Assembly: GCA_964611385.1 (NCBI GenBank)
Contig: CAZSXS010000060.1
Coordinates: 1-23,322, forward strand
From: CAZSXS01 sp964611385
Lineage (GTDB): Bacteria > Bacillota > Clostridia > Lachnospirales > CAYPQA01
Reading direction: 5' to 3'
Length of the DNA: 23,322 nucleotides
Below the pieces are notes generated by a model that was not told the DNA's origin, searched no databases, and was given only the letters and a program-made list of their open reading frames with translations. The position numbers and the translations under genes are program-made. Shown piece after piece: positions 13,861-22,000 of the stretch. The stretch's first letter is position 1. Each line of letters starts with the position of its first letter.

Positions 13861-14037
13861 TAATTAGTGAGCAAAAATTGTAGGTTCTATTTGGTGACGT
13901 CTCCTGCTTGTTGCGTTTATTATTGGTCTTTAATATTACTTATAGCTTAAGGTGTGGGAGACATAATGTTCGTTAGCAGTAATAATAAGTTTACAATAAA
14001 ATTTTAGGTGCGTTGTCTATGCAACGCACTTTTTTTA
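13861..14037 (+). ncRNA. ssrS: Candidate 6S RNA (about 175 nt)
   Basis: A promoter and strong terminator bracket about 175 nt with no coding potential. Its fold resembles 6S RNA: a closing stem ATTGTA/TACAAT (13877-13882 with 13992-13997, AAAA/TTTT outside), a large internal bubble, then GTCTCC/GGAGAC (13899-13904 with 13957-13962), and an apical CTTTAA/TTAAGG helix. The segment GGAGACATAATGTTCG resembles the TTAGACATAATACG of the Bacillus subtilis 6S-1 RNA as I remember it, in the same structural place. 6S RNA binds sigma-A RNA polymerase holoenzyme. Existence of an RNA gene is fairly sure; the 6S identity is moderate. Confidence 0.5.
14008..14037 (+). terminator. Intrinsic terminator of the candidate 6S RNA
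   Basis: GTGCGTTG (14008-14015) and CAACGCAC (14022-14029) form a perfect 8-bp stem, followed by seven or more T. Confidence 0.92.
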
Positions 14038-14288
14038 ATTCTTGCTCGGATGTATGATTTTTTTCCAACTACTGCGAAGTGTTCAAAGCGCTGTGACCAT
14101 CCTTATTAAAAGAGTTGATAGAGGCATGAAACTCACATCTAGCAACTCAGTAATTTTTGGTTAGTAATTAATTTTTGAAGGTAACTTTCAAACATATTTA
14201 GGCGAAAACAACTCTAAAAATTTAATTAACCTTTATTTATCCAGTTGTTAGATATGGGGTAAAAACGAAGAATTTAATCATTTTAACC
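14038..14288. other. A+T-rich gene-free stretch
   Basis: No ORF with a ribosome site, no convincing promoter and no tRNA-like fold seen on either strand. It is bounded by two strong terminators. Confidence 0.4.
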
Positions 14289-14326
14289 AAAAAAAGGGCT
14301 GTTGCAAAAGCAACAGCCCTTTTTTT
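14289..14326. terminator. Strong bidirectional terminator
   Basis: AAAAAAAGGGCTGTTGC (14289-14305) is exactly complementary to 14310-14326 across an AAAA loop. It has T-runs on both strands. No plus-strand gene lies just upstream; on the minus strand it would stop read-through from the M42 operon. Confidence 0.92.
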
Positions 14327-14382
14327 GATCTAGAGTAGGAAAAAAGAAAAGCAAAAGAGTAAATAATAGGGGGTAAACGGAA

Positions 14383-14577
14383 ATGAAATTTGATGAACTT
14401 CAAGTTGTTCAAACATTAATCGCCTTTCCAAAAGAAAACATTGAGATTGGCGAAATCGGCACTATCGTGGCATGTTTTATGGTACCCAATGAAGCATATG
14501 AAGTAGAATTTGTTTATGATAACGGTAGCACAAAAGCCGTGTTCGCTATTCTCCCAGAGCATATTGAAAATGCTTAA
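14383..14577 (+). CDS. DUF4926-like small protein
   Basis: 64-residue product with the DUF4926 pattern: FDELQVVQTLIAF, then EIGEIGTIVACFMVPNEAYEVEFVYDNGSTKAVFAILPEHIE, a small SH3-like beta fold. Function unknown; related proteins often sit near toxin-type or nuclease genes, which I do not see here. AGGGGG lies 9 nt before the ATG. It converges on the M42 operon with 22 bp between stops and no terminator between. Confidence 0.75.
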   Translation: MKFDELQVVQTLIAFPKENIEIGEIGTIVACFMVPNEAYEVEFVYDNGSTKAVFAILPEHIENA

Positions 14578-14599
14578 TGTCTCAACAGGCTTGAAATCC

Positions 14600-15610
14600 T
14601 TATGCTTCCACTGCCCCTATTTCCTTCTCCAACACTGCCACGGTCAAGTCCACGCAGTTATCAATGTCAGTAATGGAACACATTTCGCAAGGGCTGTGCA
14701 CATAGCGGGTAACCACAGAAATAGCGCCGGAAGGTACGCCGTGCCTGGATACATGGATGGCACCCACGTCTGTTCCGCCTGCTGTGAGGATTTCCAACTG
14801 ATAAGGAATTCCCTTCTCTTTCGCCCTGTCTTCCATGTGCTTAATAACCTGGGGATGACAAAGCAAAGAAGCATCCTTTACCTTGATGGCGGCTCCGCTG
14901 CCCATCTTCATCGGGAAGGGTTTTGATTTAGGTGTATCATAAGCCAGGGTCACATCAAAGGCAATGCCGTAATCTGGATCTACAGAATAAGCCGAAGTCT
15001 TTGCACCGCGCAGTCCAACCTCTTCTTGAACGGTAAAGACAAAGTAGCAATCAAAGGCGGGGTTCTTCAGCTTCTTCAAGGCTTCGATCATAATGAAGCA
15101 GCCGATACGGTCGTCCAGTGCTTGGGATACCACCTTGGTCCCATCAACTATGGGCTCGGCAGCATATACACACATGTCCCCAACGGAAACATACTTCTGA
15201 GCCTCTTCCTCGTTCTTGGCTCCGATATCAATGTACATTTTCTCAATGGCCATGGTCTTAATGTCATCCAAAGTCTCACAGGCCACAACCCCGATGGTGC
15301 CGTTATCAAATACCACCCGCTGATGCAAAATGGTATGAGGGCTCAGCCCACCGATATTGGAAAAGCGCAGGAAGCCTTTTTCGTCAATGAAAGTGATAAT
15401 CATACCAATTTGATCCATGTGGCCAGCCAGCATCATCTTCTTGGCTTGGGGATTGTCGCTTTTTTTATGGGCAATGAGATTCCCCAAAGCATCAATCCGG
15501 TAATCATCTATGTAGTCCTTGATTTCCTCTAAAATAAAGTTACAAACTTTCTCTTCTCTGCCCGAGGGTGAAACCACAGAGCAAATGTTTTTTAACAGTT
15601 TAGCGTCCAT
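14600..15610 (-). CDS. M42 family metallopeptidase (copy 1, promoter-distal)
   Basis: Cobalt/zinc aminopeptidase of the glutamyl-aminopeptidase/endo-glucanase M42 family (TET-type). The 336-residue product retains the metal and catalytic residues: H64-x-D66 (GHMDQ), LDDR near 165-168, E196/E197 (VQEEVG), D219 (AFDVT) and H305 (YVHSP). ATG 15610 has GGAGGT 4 nt upstream; an in-frame ATG at 15628 lacks this. The first 11 bp overlap the end of copy 2, so translation is coupled. Likely acts on peptides in the cytosol. Confidence 0.93.
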   Translation of the reverse strand: MDAKLLKNICSVVSPSGREEKVCNFILEEIKDYIDDYRIDALGNLIAHKKSDNPQAKKMMLAGHMDQIGMIITFIDEKGFLRFSNIGGLSPHTILHQRVVFDNGTIGVVACETLDDIKTMAIEKMYIDIGAKNEEEAQKYVSVGDMCVYAAEPIVDGTKVVSQALDDRIGCFIMIEALKKLKNPAFDCYFVFTVQEEVGLRGAKTSAYSVDPDYGIAFDVTLAYDTPKSKPFPMKMGSGAAIKVKDASLLCHPQVIKHMEDRAKEKGIPYQLEILTAGGTDVGAIHVSRHGVPSGAISVVTRYVHSPCEMCSITDIDNCVDLTVAVLEKEIGAVEA

Positions 15611-16682
15611 ACAAACCTCCATTTTCATTGACTAAAGTCGCAAATGCTTCCTCATACTTCTTTACAAGCTTCACTAAATTTTCATAGTCTCTAAAATCCA
15701 AAACCGATACCGGCGAATGAATATAACGAACCGGAACGGCCAAGCCAATGACAGGGGTGCCGCCCTTGGCGGTGTGGTAGCGGGTTGCGTCGGTGCCGCC
15801 CATGCCGGTTTTTCTATATTGCCAGGGCAGGCCGTTCGCCTCGGCTACCTTGATCACAGAGTCCACATAGGGCTTCAAGTAAATGGAACCTCTATCCACT
15901 AAGGAAACCACAGGCCCTTTGCCCTGAACCGTTACTTGGTTATGGGGGTCTACACCAGACGTGTCGGCGCAGATGGTGCCTTCAACAATGAGCACCAAGT
16001 CGGCAGAAATACGATTGGCGGCAACGGCAGCTCCTCTGGTGCCCACCTCTTCCTGAACACTGAACACGGCAGTAATTTTGTTTTTCGTATCGGACTTTAA
16101 AAGCTCTGTCAAGACTGCACAACCTACCCGGTCGTCAAAGGCCTTTCCCTTGAGCTTGTGCTCTCCAAATTCAGTTAAAGGACTGTCAAAAGCCACATAG
16201 TCCCCAATGGAAACCAGCTTTTCTGTATCAGCTTTGGTGGTGGTTCCGATATCAATATAGAGATTGTCTAGGCTGTGCGCCTTCTCCCTTTCTTCTGGCT
16301 TTTGCTTATGAATGGGCTTTGAACCGATAACGCCGGTAATTTTGTTGGGGCCAATTTTAACCACCTTTGAAACCAAAACCCGCAGATCTACGCCCCAGGA
16401 CTCAAAGCGAATCAATCCACTCGCATCAATCCAGCGAACCATAAGCCCCACTTCATCCATATGGGCGCAAAGGGCCAGATGAGGGCCAGTTGCGGCTTCG
16501 TTTTTGACAGCAATGAGGTTGCCCATACGATCCGTATAAAGCTGATCCACATAGCCGGAAAGCTCCGACTTCAAAACCTCACGAACGTCCTTTTCGTAAC
16601 CCGGAAAACCGTTGGTTTCTGTCAGAAGTTTCAACAAGTCTTTTCCTCTGTTGTCCGTCTTTTTCTCTTCATTTATAAGCAT
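15600..16682 (-). CDS. M42 family metallopeptidase (copy 2, middle)
   Basis: 360 residues with H74-x-D76 (AHMDE), FDDR near 182-185, E211/E212 (VQEEVGTRGA), E234 in the place of the usual Asp (VEGT; Glu is accepted in this family), GGTDAT and H322 (YIHSP). GGAGGCG lies 5-6 nt before the ATG, and its first 10 bp overlap the end of copy 3. Clearly divergent from the other two copies, so it is not a recent duplicate. Confidence 0.93.
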   Translation of the reverse strand: MLINEEKKTDNRGKDLLKLLTETNGFPGYEKDVREVLKSELSGYVDQLYTDRMGNLIAVKNEAATGPHLALCAHMDEVGLMVRWIDASGLIRFESWGVDLRVLVSKVVKIGPNKITGVIGSKPIHKQKPEEREKAHSLDNLYIDIGTTTKADTEKLVSIGDYVAFDSPLTEFGEHKLKGKAFDDRVGCAVLTELLKSDTKNKITAVFSVQEEVGTRGAAVAANRISADLVLIVEGTICADTSGVDPHNQVTVQGKGPVVSLVDRGSIYLKPYVDSVIKVAEANGLPWQYRKTGMGGTDATRYHTAKGGTPVIGLAVPVRYIHSPVSVLDFRDYENLVKLVKKYEEAFATLVNENGGLYGR

Positions 16683-17722
16683 AATTTCGCCTCCAAGTCA
16701 CAGCCGTTCAGGCTCATTATGTATCCGGAAAGCAGCTTACCGGTTTGTATAACATCCTTAAAAGAAATTGTCTCAACACAGGTATGCATATATTTTAGAG
16801 GAATGGACAAAAGGCCGGAAGCAACGCCAATACCGGCGATTTGCAGCTCCATAGCATCTGTACCAGAGTAACCATGAATAACCTCAATCTGATGACAAAG
16901 GTTATTGTCCTTAGCCACATCACGCAATCCCTCAAAGACAGCAGGGTGCATATTGGGGCCTTTGGCAATGGCAGGTCCTTTACTCAGCTCTATGGATTCA
17001 TACTCCTTCAAGTCGGGGGTACGCCCAAAGCCTACATCAATGGCTATAGCAACATCAGGCTGAATCGTATAGGAAGACACCTTTGCACCATGTAGACCGA
17101 CTTCCTCTTGGGTAGTAGCCACATAATAAACATCCATATCATGAGAAAAGCTTTCCAAGCTCTTCATACAAACCAAGAGAGCGGCAACGCCAGCCCGGTC
17201 ATCAAAAGCCTTACCGGAAAGCATGTCGCCCTGCAACTCAACCATAGACATATTCAAGCAAATTAAATCACCAGGTTTGACGAGTTCTTCTGCTTTTTCC
17301 TTTGGAAGGCCCAAGTCAATGGCCAAATCATCAAACTTTACAGCCTTATCCTTATCCTCTGGGGTGGAAAGGTGGGGAGGTTTGAGGCCGATTACACCAA
17401 AGAGTTTTTCTTTACCGTGGACAATGACTTCCTGGCTCATAAGGACCCGCTGATCATAGCCGCCAACGGAGGTGAAGCGCAGGAAACCATCCTCGTCAAC
17501 GCATTTGGCCATGAGTCCGATTTCATCTATATGAGCAGCGAACATGATTTTACCCTTACCTTTGCCTTTACGAAGGGCAATGACATTACCAAGTTTATCA
17601 ACACTGACAGAATCACAGTATTTTGAAAACTCGTCCTTAACAAGCTGGGCGACTCTTGTTTCGTAGCCTGAGATGCCGGTTTCATTACTAATGCTTCTCA
17701 GGAAATTCTTAACGTCATCCAA
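16673..17722 (-). CDS. M42 family metallopeptidase (copy 3, promoter-proximal)
   Basis: 349 residues with H64-x-D66 (AHIDE), FDDR near 173-176, E206/E207 (TQEEVG), D229 (AIDVGF), SGTDAM and H313 (YMHTCVE). The start is TTG at 17722, with AAAGGAGG 7-8 nt upstream; no ATG fits. It is the first gene of the three-gene operon, and its leader contains a long A+T-rich hairpin (17744-17803). Confidence 0.93.
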   Translation of the reverse strand: MDDVKNFLRSISNETGISGYETRVAQLVKDEFSKYCDSVSVDKLGNVIALRKGKGKGKIMFAAHIDEIGLMAKCVDEDGFLRFTSVGGYDQRVLMSQEVIVHGKEKLFGVIGLKPPHLSTPEDKDKAVKFDDLAIDLGLPKEKAEELVKPGDLICLNMSMVELQGDMLSGKAFDDRAGVAALLVCMKSLESFSHDMDVYYVATTQEEVGLHGAKVSSYTIQPDVAIAIDVGFGRTPDLKEYESIELSKGPAIAKGPNMHPAVFEGLRDVAKDNNLCHQIEVIHGYSGTDAMELQIAGIGVASGLLSIPLKYMHTCVETISFKDVIQTGKLLSGYIMSLNGCDLEAKLCL

Positions 17723-17743
17723 AAAATAACCTCCTTTAAAGTT

Positions 17744-17803
17744 GGGATTTTCTAAATTAAAACCGTGGGGGGGTGATCAATTCCTAAAAATTTAGAAAAA
17801 CCC
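17744..17803 (-). promoter_or_regulatory. Long-stem leader hairpin upstream of the M42 operon
   Basis: GGGATTTTCTAAATT (17744-17758) pairs with AATTTAGAAAAACCC (17789-17803), 14 of 15 positions, with a loop containing GTGGGGGGGTGATC. It would occupy about +14 to +73 of the transcript and ends 8 nt before the AAAGGAGG site. It shares arm sequence and the 3' CCCGTA flank with 13492-13584. Confidence 0.5.
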
Positions 17804-17823
17804 GTATTTATTTTTACTACAGA

Positions 17824-17832
17824 AGTATAACA
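17824..17832 (-). promoter_or_regulatory. Extended -10 promoter of the M42 operon
   Basis: Minus strand TGT-TATACT (TATACT at 17824-17829). The -35 region is poor, so it would depend on the extended -10. Start near 17817. Confidence 0.45.
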
Positions 17833-17931
17833 GATTCAAGTAAATTTGCATAGGGAAAAGCAGGGGGCAATAATAAATATCAAGGCTCTTTCATAAAATA
17901 GTGGAATGTAAAAGTGAAAAGGACTGATCAC

Positions 17932-18663
17932 TTGAAGCCCACTATGATCATCCAAGCTAGAATGAACTCCATACGATTACCGGGGAAAGTCATGCTTCCC
18001 CTATGCGGGGAGCCGGTGTTGGGGCAGTTAATCAGCCGAATCCAAAGATGCAGGCACGCCATTGATCTTCTCATTGCCACTACCGTCAACCAAGAGGATG
18101 ATGTGATTGCGGATTTTTGTAAGGATAAGGGGCTGGCTGTTTATCGGGGGGACGAGGCAGACGTGTTGGCTCGGTACTACTATGCAGCCTTGCAAAGGAG
18201 GGCGGAGACCGTCATTCGAGTGACCGCAGACTGTCCGCTCTACGATGCGGGAATTTTGGACGAAATGCTGGAGGCCTATACAGCGACGCCTTGTGATTAT
18301 TTATCCAATGTCCTGCTCCGTACTTATCCCCGTGGACTGGACACGGAAATATTCTCCTTTCAAGCGTTAGAAAGATGCTTTCTTGAAGCCAAGGAACAAC
18401 CTTATCGAGAGCATGTGACCCCCTATATGTATGAGGAAGGTCGCGGATTTAGAATTGAGAACTATGTAGGTGAACGGGACTATACGCATCTTCGCTGGAC
18501 TTTAGACACGCCAGAAGACTACATACTGATTTCCCAGATCTACGATTATTTATATCCTAGGAACAAGGCCTTTCAATACGCAGACGTTCTAAGTGCATAT
18601 GAACAAAATCCCCACTGGATTGATATCAATCGGGAGGTTAAGCAAAGGAAGGTGTGGAAGTAG
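17932..18663 (+). CDS. spsF: SpsF-like sugar cytidylyltransferase
   Basis: Nucleotidyltransferase of the spore coat polysaccharide SpsF / acylneuraminate cytidylyltransferase group, which activates acidic sugars with CTP. In 243 residues: the nucleotide-binding signature IIQARMNSIRLPGK (about 6-19), ATTVNQEDD, YRGDEADVLARYY, RVTADCPL (metal-binding Asp), and HLRWTLDTPEDY near the C-terminus, all typical of SpsF. AAAAGGA (17917-17923) is 8 nt before TTG 17932; GTG 17914 in the same frame lacks a ribosome site. No other sugar-biosynthesis genes flank it, so the sugar is unknown. Probably monocistronic. Confidence 0.88.
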   Translation: MKPTMIIQARMNSIRLPGKVMLPLCGEPVLGQLISRIQRCRHAIDLLIATTVNQEDDVIADFCKDKGLAVYRGDEADVLARYYYAALQRRAETVIRVTADCPLYDAGILDEMLEAYTATPCDYLSNVLLRTYPRGLDTEIFSFQALERCFLEAKEQPYREHVTPYMYEEGRGFRIENYVGERDYTHLRWTLDTPEDYILISQIYDYLYPRNKAFQYADVLSAYEQNPHWIDINREVKQRKVWK

Positions 18664-18681
18664 ATACAGAACATATGAATC

Positions 18682-18738
18682 AAAAAAGATGCCAAGAAGC
18701 CCAGCCCTCTCAGAGCAATGCTTCTTGGCATCTTTTTT
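18682..18738 (+). terminator. Intrinsic terminator after spsF
   Basis: AAAAAAGATGCCAAGAAGC (18682-18700) is exactly complementary to 18720-18738, ending in six T. The A-run makes it potentially bidirectional. Confidence 0.95.
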
Positions 18739-19007
18739 AACTTATTGCGTCAGGATGTTAAATTGGGACAATTGACTGCTTAAATTAGATTATATCAAAC
18801 GCGTAAAAATCGTGTTAGTATGCTGATATCTAGATGTGAACTGTTTATGAATTTTTTTTTGATATGCTTTTAATTTATTATCAATATCATTTTTTTTAAC
18901 AATCAAAATCGCTTAAAGTGTAGCTTGTCATGTTACATTTGCACGCAAACTCGCTGCCTGAATTATGAATGCTATATAGTGTATTCTATTTTCTGGTTGT
19001 TTTGTAA
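18739..19007. other. A+T-rich gene-free leader region
   Basis: No ORF with a ribosome site. TTGATA (18859) and TATCAA around 18879-18884 form an inverted repeat, and minus-strand GATATT-GATAAT hexamers resemble a weak Fur-like box; not enough for a call. Confidence 0.3.
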
Positions 19008-19035
19008 TTGTTAAGTAGAGCTTAGAAGATATATA
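19008..19035 (+). promoter_or_regulatory. Probable promoter of the large secreted protein gene
   Basis: TTGTTA (19008-19013), 16-nt spacer, TATATA (19030-19035). Start near 19042, leader about 30 nt containing GGAGGT. Confidence 0.5.
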
Positions 19036-19072
19036 AAAAATTTGCATTGAAAATACATTTTTGGAGGTAAAT

Positions 19073-22000
19073 ATGAAACGTAAAAGAGCAATTTTATTTC
19101 TATTGTTAGCTGCATTGACAACATCTCCGTTGCAGCTTTCAAGCGCTTATGCACAAGAAAATACTGCTGAAGCTTCGGCAGTAGATTTCAACTCGGATCA
19201 CAATTTAGATTACACGATAACAACCCCAAGTGGTTTAGCGGCGGCATACAGTGGGGTGCAAATGTCTGAACCTTCCGTGTTTGCAATCAAACCACAAATC
19301 GGCAGTGCAACAGTTGTAAAAACGACGAGCTCCTCCCTTGATATACCTATAAATCTTGTAAATCAGGATTATTCTCCGACGACTAATACTGCTGATGGTT
19401 ATGACAACGTGGCACTTTACACATGGGAATTTGGAAATTCCATAGGTAATAAAGCTTCGAATGGTTCTTATATTGGATTTGGCTCCATCATTGTCGTTGA
19501 AGACGACGTAATCTCCAAAGTCTCCTTATTGAATGTCGGCAGTGATGTCCCTATCCCGTCGAACGGGTATGTTTTGTATATGAGGCACATCAACAACCAA
19601 ACGCAGCCCTATCTAACCTTTAAAGATGCAGCAGTGGTAGGAAGAACTATAACAACAAGCGGCGCTGGTCTAAGCGGTACTTCGAAAACACTTGAACCCA
19701 ATACGGTTGTTGCCTATCCATCAGGAGGAAGTCGCTATAAGTTAACGATTGATGAATACAATAAAACGCGTGCTACCGATAAAGTTACTGTCTATACAAG
19801 TGCCCATTCAAGCTCAAGAACAGGTACTACAGGTGCAGCCACGGCAAGCATTGAGATCGTGATACAGAACGACTTGACAACAAAAACCGATAAGGTTGTT
19901 GCCATAGGTGCAAGCAACTCTACTATACCAGAGGGAGGGTATGTAATCTCCTTCACAGGCGATGCAACAAAACTAAAGGCCATACAAGACAACTTTAAAG
20001 TTGGTGATCCTGTAAGAACAAATATCACACTTCCTTATATTGCGCAACCAAAAGCAAGGGTAACCAAAGCGAATAATCAGACTACTGACATAGAAATTGG
20101 TTCAATCAACCCGTCATCAAGAGCAGCAGGCGTTGTTGCATTATATAAACCTGAATTTAACCTGAAAACAGGGACTGCTACAGGCGGCAAGGAAATCGTT
20201 GTTAAGGATGGTAAGGTAGTGTCCATTAACACAACAGGCAACAGTGATATTCCCGCAAGAGGCTTTGTTCTTTCAGTAAGTGATACAAAACTGGATCAAA
20301 TCAGCGTAGGTGACAGCATCCTTCTAAGCGGTACGACAGTGAACAAATACATCGGAGCGGCAGTAAGCGGAACTAAGCGTTCGCTCATAAGCCTTAGCAA
20401 TGCCACTCGCCCCGCGGATAAGATTGTGATCTATACGCCTGAAGCAGGAAAATACACCTCAACTGGCTACTATGGTGTTGAGATTGCTGTTTCAAAAGTG
20501 GACGGTGTTTACAAGGTTTCGAAAGTTGTAAACGGGCTTGTTTCTCCAAATACAAACAACACAGAAATACCTTCGGATGGATTTGTTCTTTCTGTAATTG
20601 ATACTTCAGGTTCACAGGTATTGAGACAAGAGTTGTTAACCAACTTCCCGCTTGGTGCAGAAGTTACATTAGAAGATATGGAAGTTAAATTAATCAAGTC
20701 TGCATCAATGACAGCTACCAATATTGATCCGGCAGTGCGTCAAGATAACACGGGCGAACTGATTGGAACAGCGACGGGAACGGAGTATTCGGGTGGACGC
20801 GGTGCAAATCACTTGGTTGTATATACTCCTTCTTACGGACATCCTAAAACGGGAACCAATTCATTTGGCACAGAAGTTACAGTAGTCAACGGAGTTGTTA
20901 CAGAAGTTACAGGCTATAATAGTACTATTCCGGCAAATGGTTTTGTTGTTTCGGGACATGGAACGGCAAAGGATTGGATCACAAATAACTTCCCTATAGG
21001 TTCAAAGGTTACTTACGACAGAACAACAAAGCTTGTAACTGTCTCATTAGACCACACTGTTTACATAGAAGCGGCGGAAGCTGCAGTTAATTTTGCACAA
21101 GCAGAGCTTGACAGAGCCATTGACGCTAATCGCGATATCCCTGTTGCTGACGCGCGGGCCAAGATTGCTAATGCTAAGCAACTGATAGGTCAAGCCAAGG
21201 CTGATCCAGACCCCGAATCTGCTTCGCGGATTGCACGTCAGGCAAAAGAAGTAGCTGTTTTTGCTTTTGCGAACACAGTGGAGTCGAATCAAATCGAAAT
21301 GCGTGGCGTGTGGCACCGTCCTGTTGAAAAGACTGTTGAAATGGTTGATGCTTTCGTTAAGAGAATGGCGGATTCTAATTTTAATGTGATTTTCCTTGAA
21401 ACCTTCTATCATGGGTTTACAATATACCCAAGTGCGATTGCAGACCAAAGGCCGGAGTTCAACATTGACGGATTCGATATTATGGCTGAGTATGTGAAGG
21501 CTGGTAACAAATATGGTGTCGAAATTCATGCATGGGTAGAAGACTTTTATGTAGGGCATCTTGACTTTGCCGGTAAACTAGGTACTGTTTCAGGTTCACC
21601 CATTATTGATAGAAATCCAACTTGGGCAGCAAAAATGAAAAACGGTGGGATGTACCTTACAACAGAAAACGGGTATATGTTTATGAATGCCGCTATGCCG
21701 GAGGTTCAAGACTTTTTGTCAAGTGTGTATCAAGAAATTGTTACAAACTATGAAGTAAAAGGTTTGCAACTTGACTATATCAGGTACCCTGTCAATAAAG
21801 ATGAAAAAAATTCAGTAGGTTATGACGACTACTCAAAGGCTCAAATAAGATCGCTTTATGGATTTGAGCTTGATCAGATTACAAAGGCTGGTGACCCAGC
21901 GAAGTGGCAACAATTCAGCGAGTGGAAAGCAAGCAATGTAACGAATTTTGTTCAGAGAATCTCTCAGGAAATAAGCGAAGCCGCTCCCCATATACAAATA

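Noticed and set aside
14040..14288. Possible tRNA or second small RNA
   Set aside because: No cloverleaf, no promoter and no consistent long pairing found.
18850..18900. Fur box upstream of the large secreted protein
   Set aside because: Only partial GATAAT-like hexamers in strongly A+T-rich DNA; no iron-related gene nearby.
21047..21559. Minus-strand ORF of 170 codons inside the glycosidase gene
   Set aside because: Opposite a conserved catalytic-domain region, without a ribosome site.
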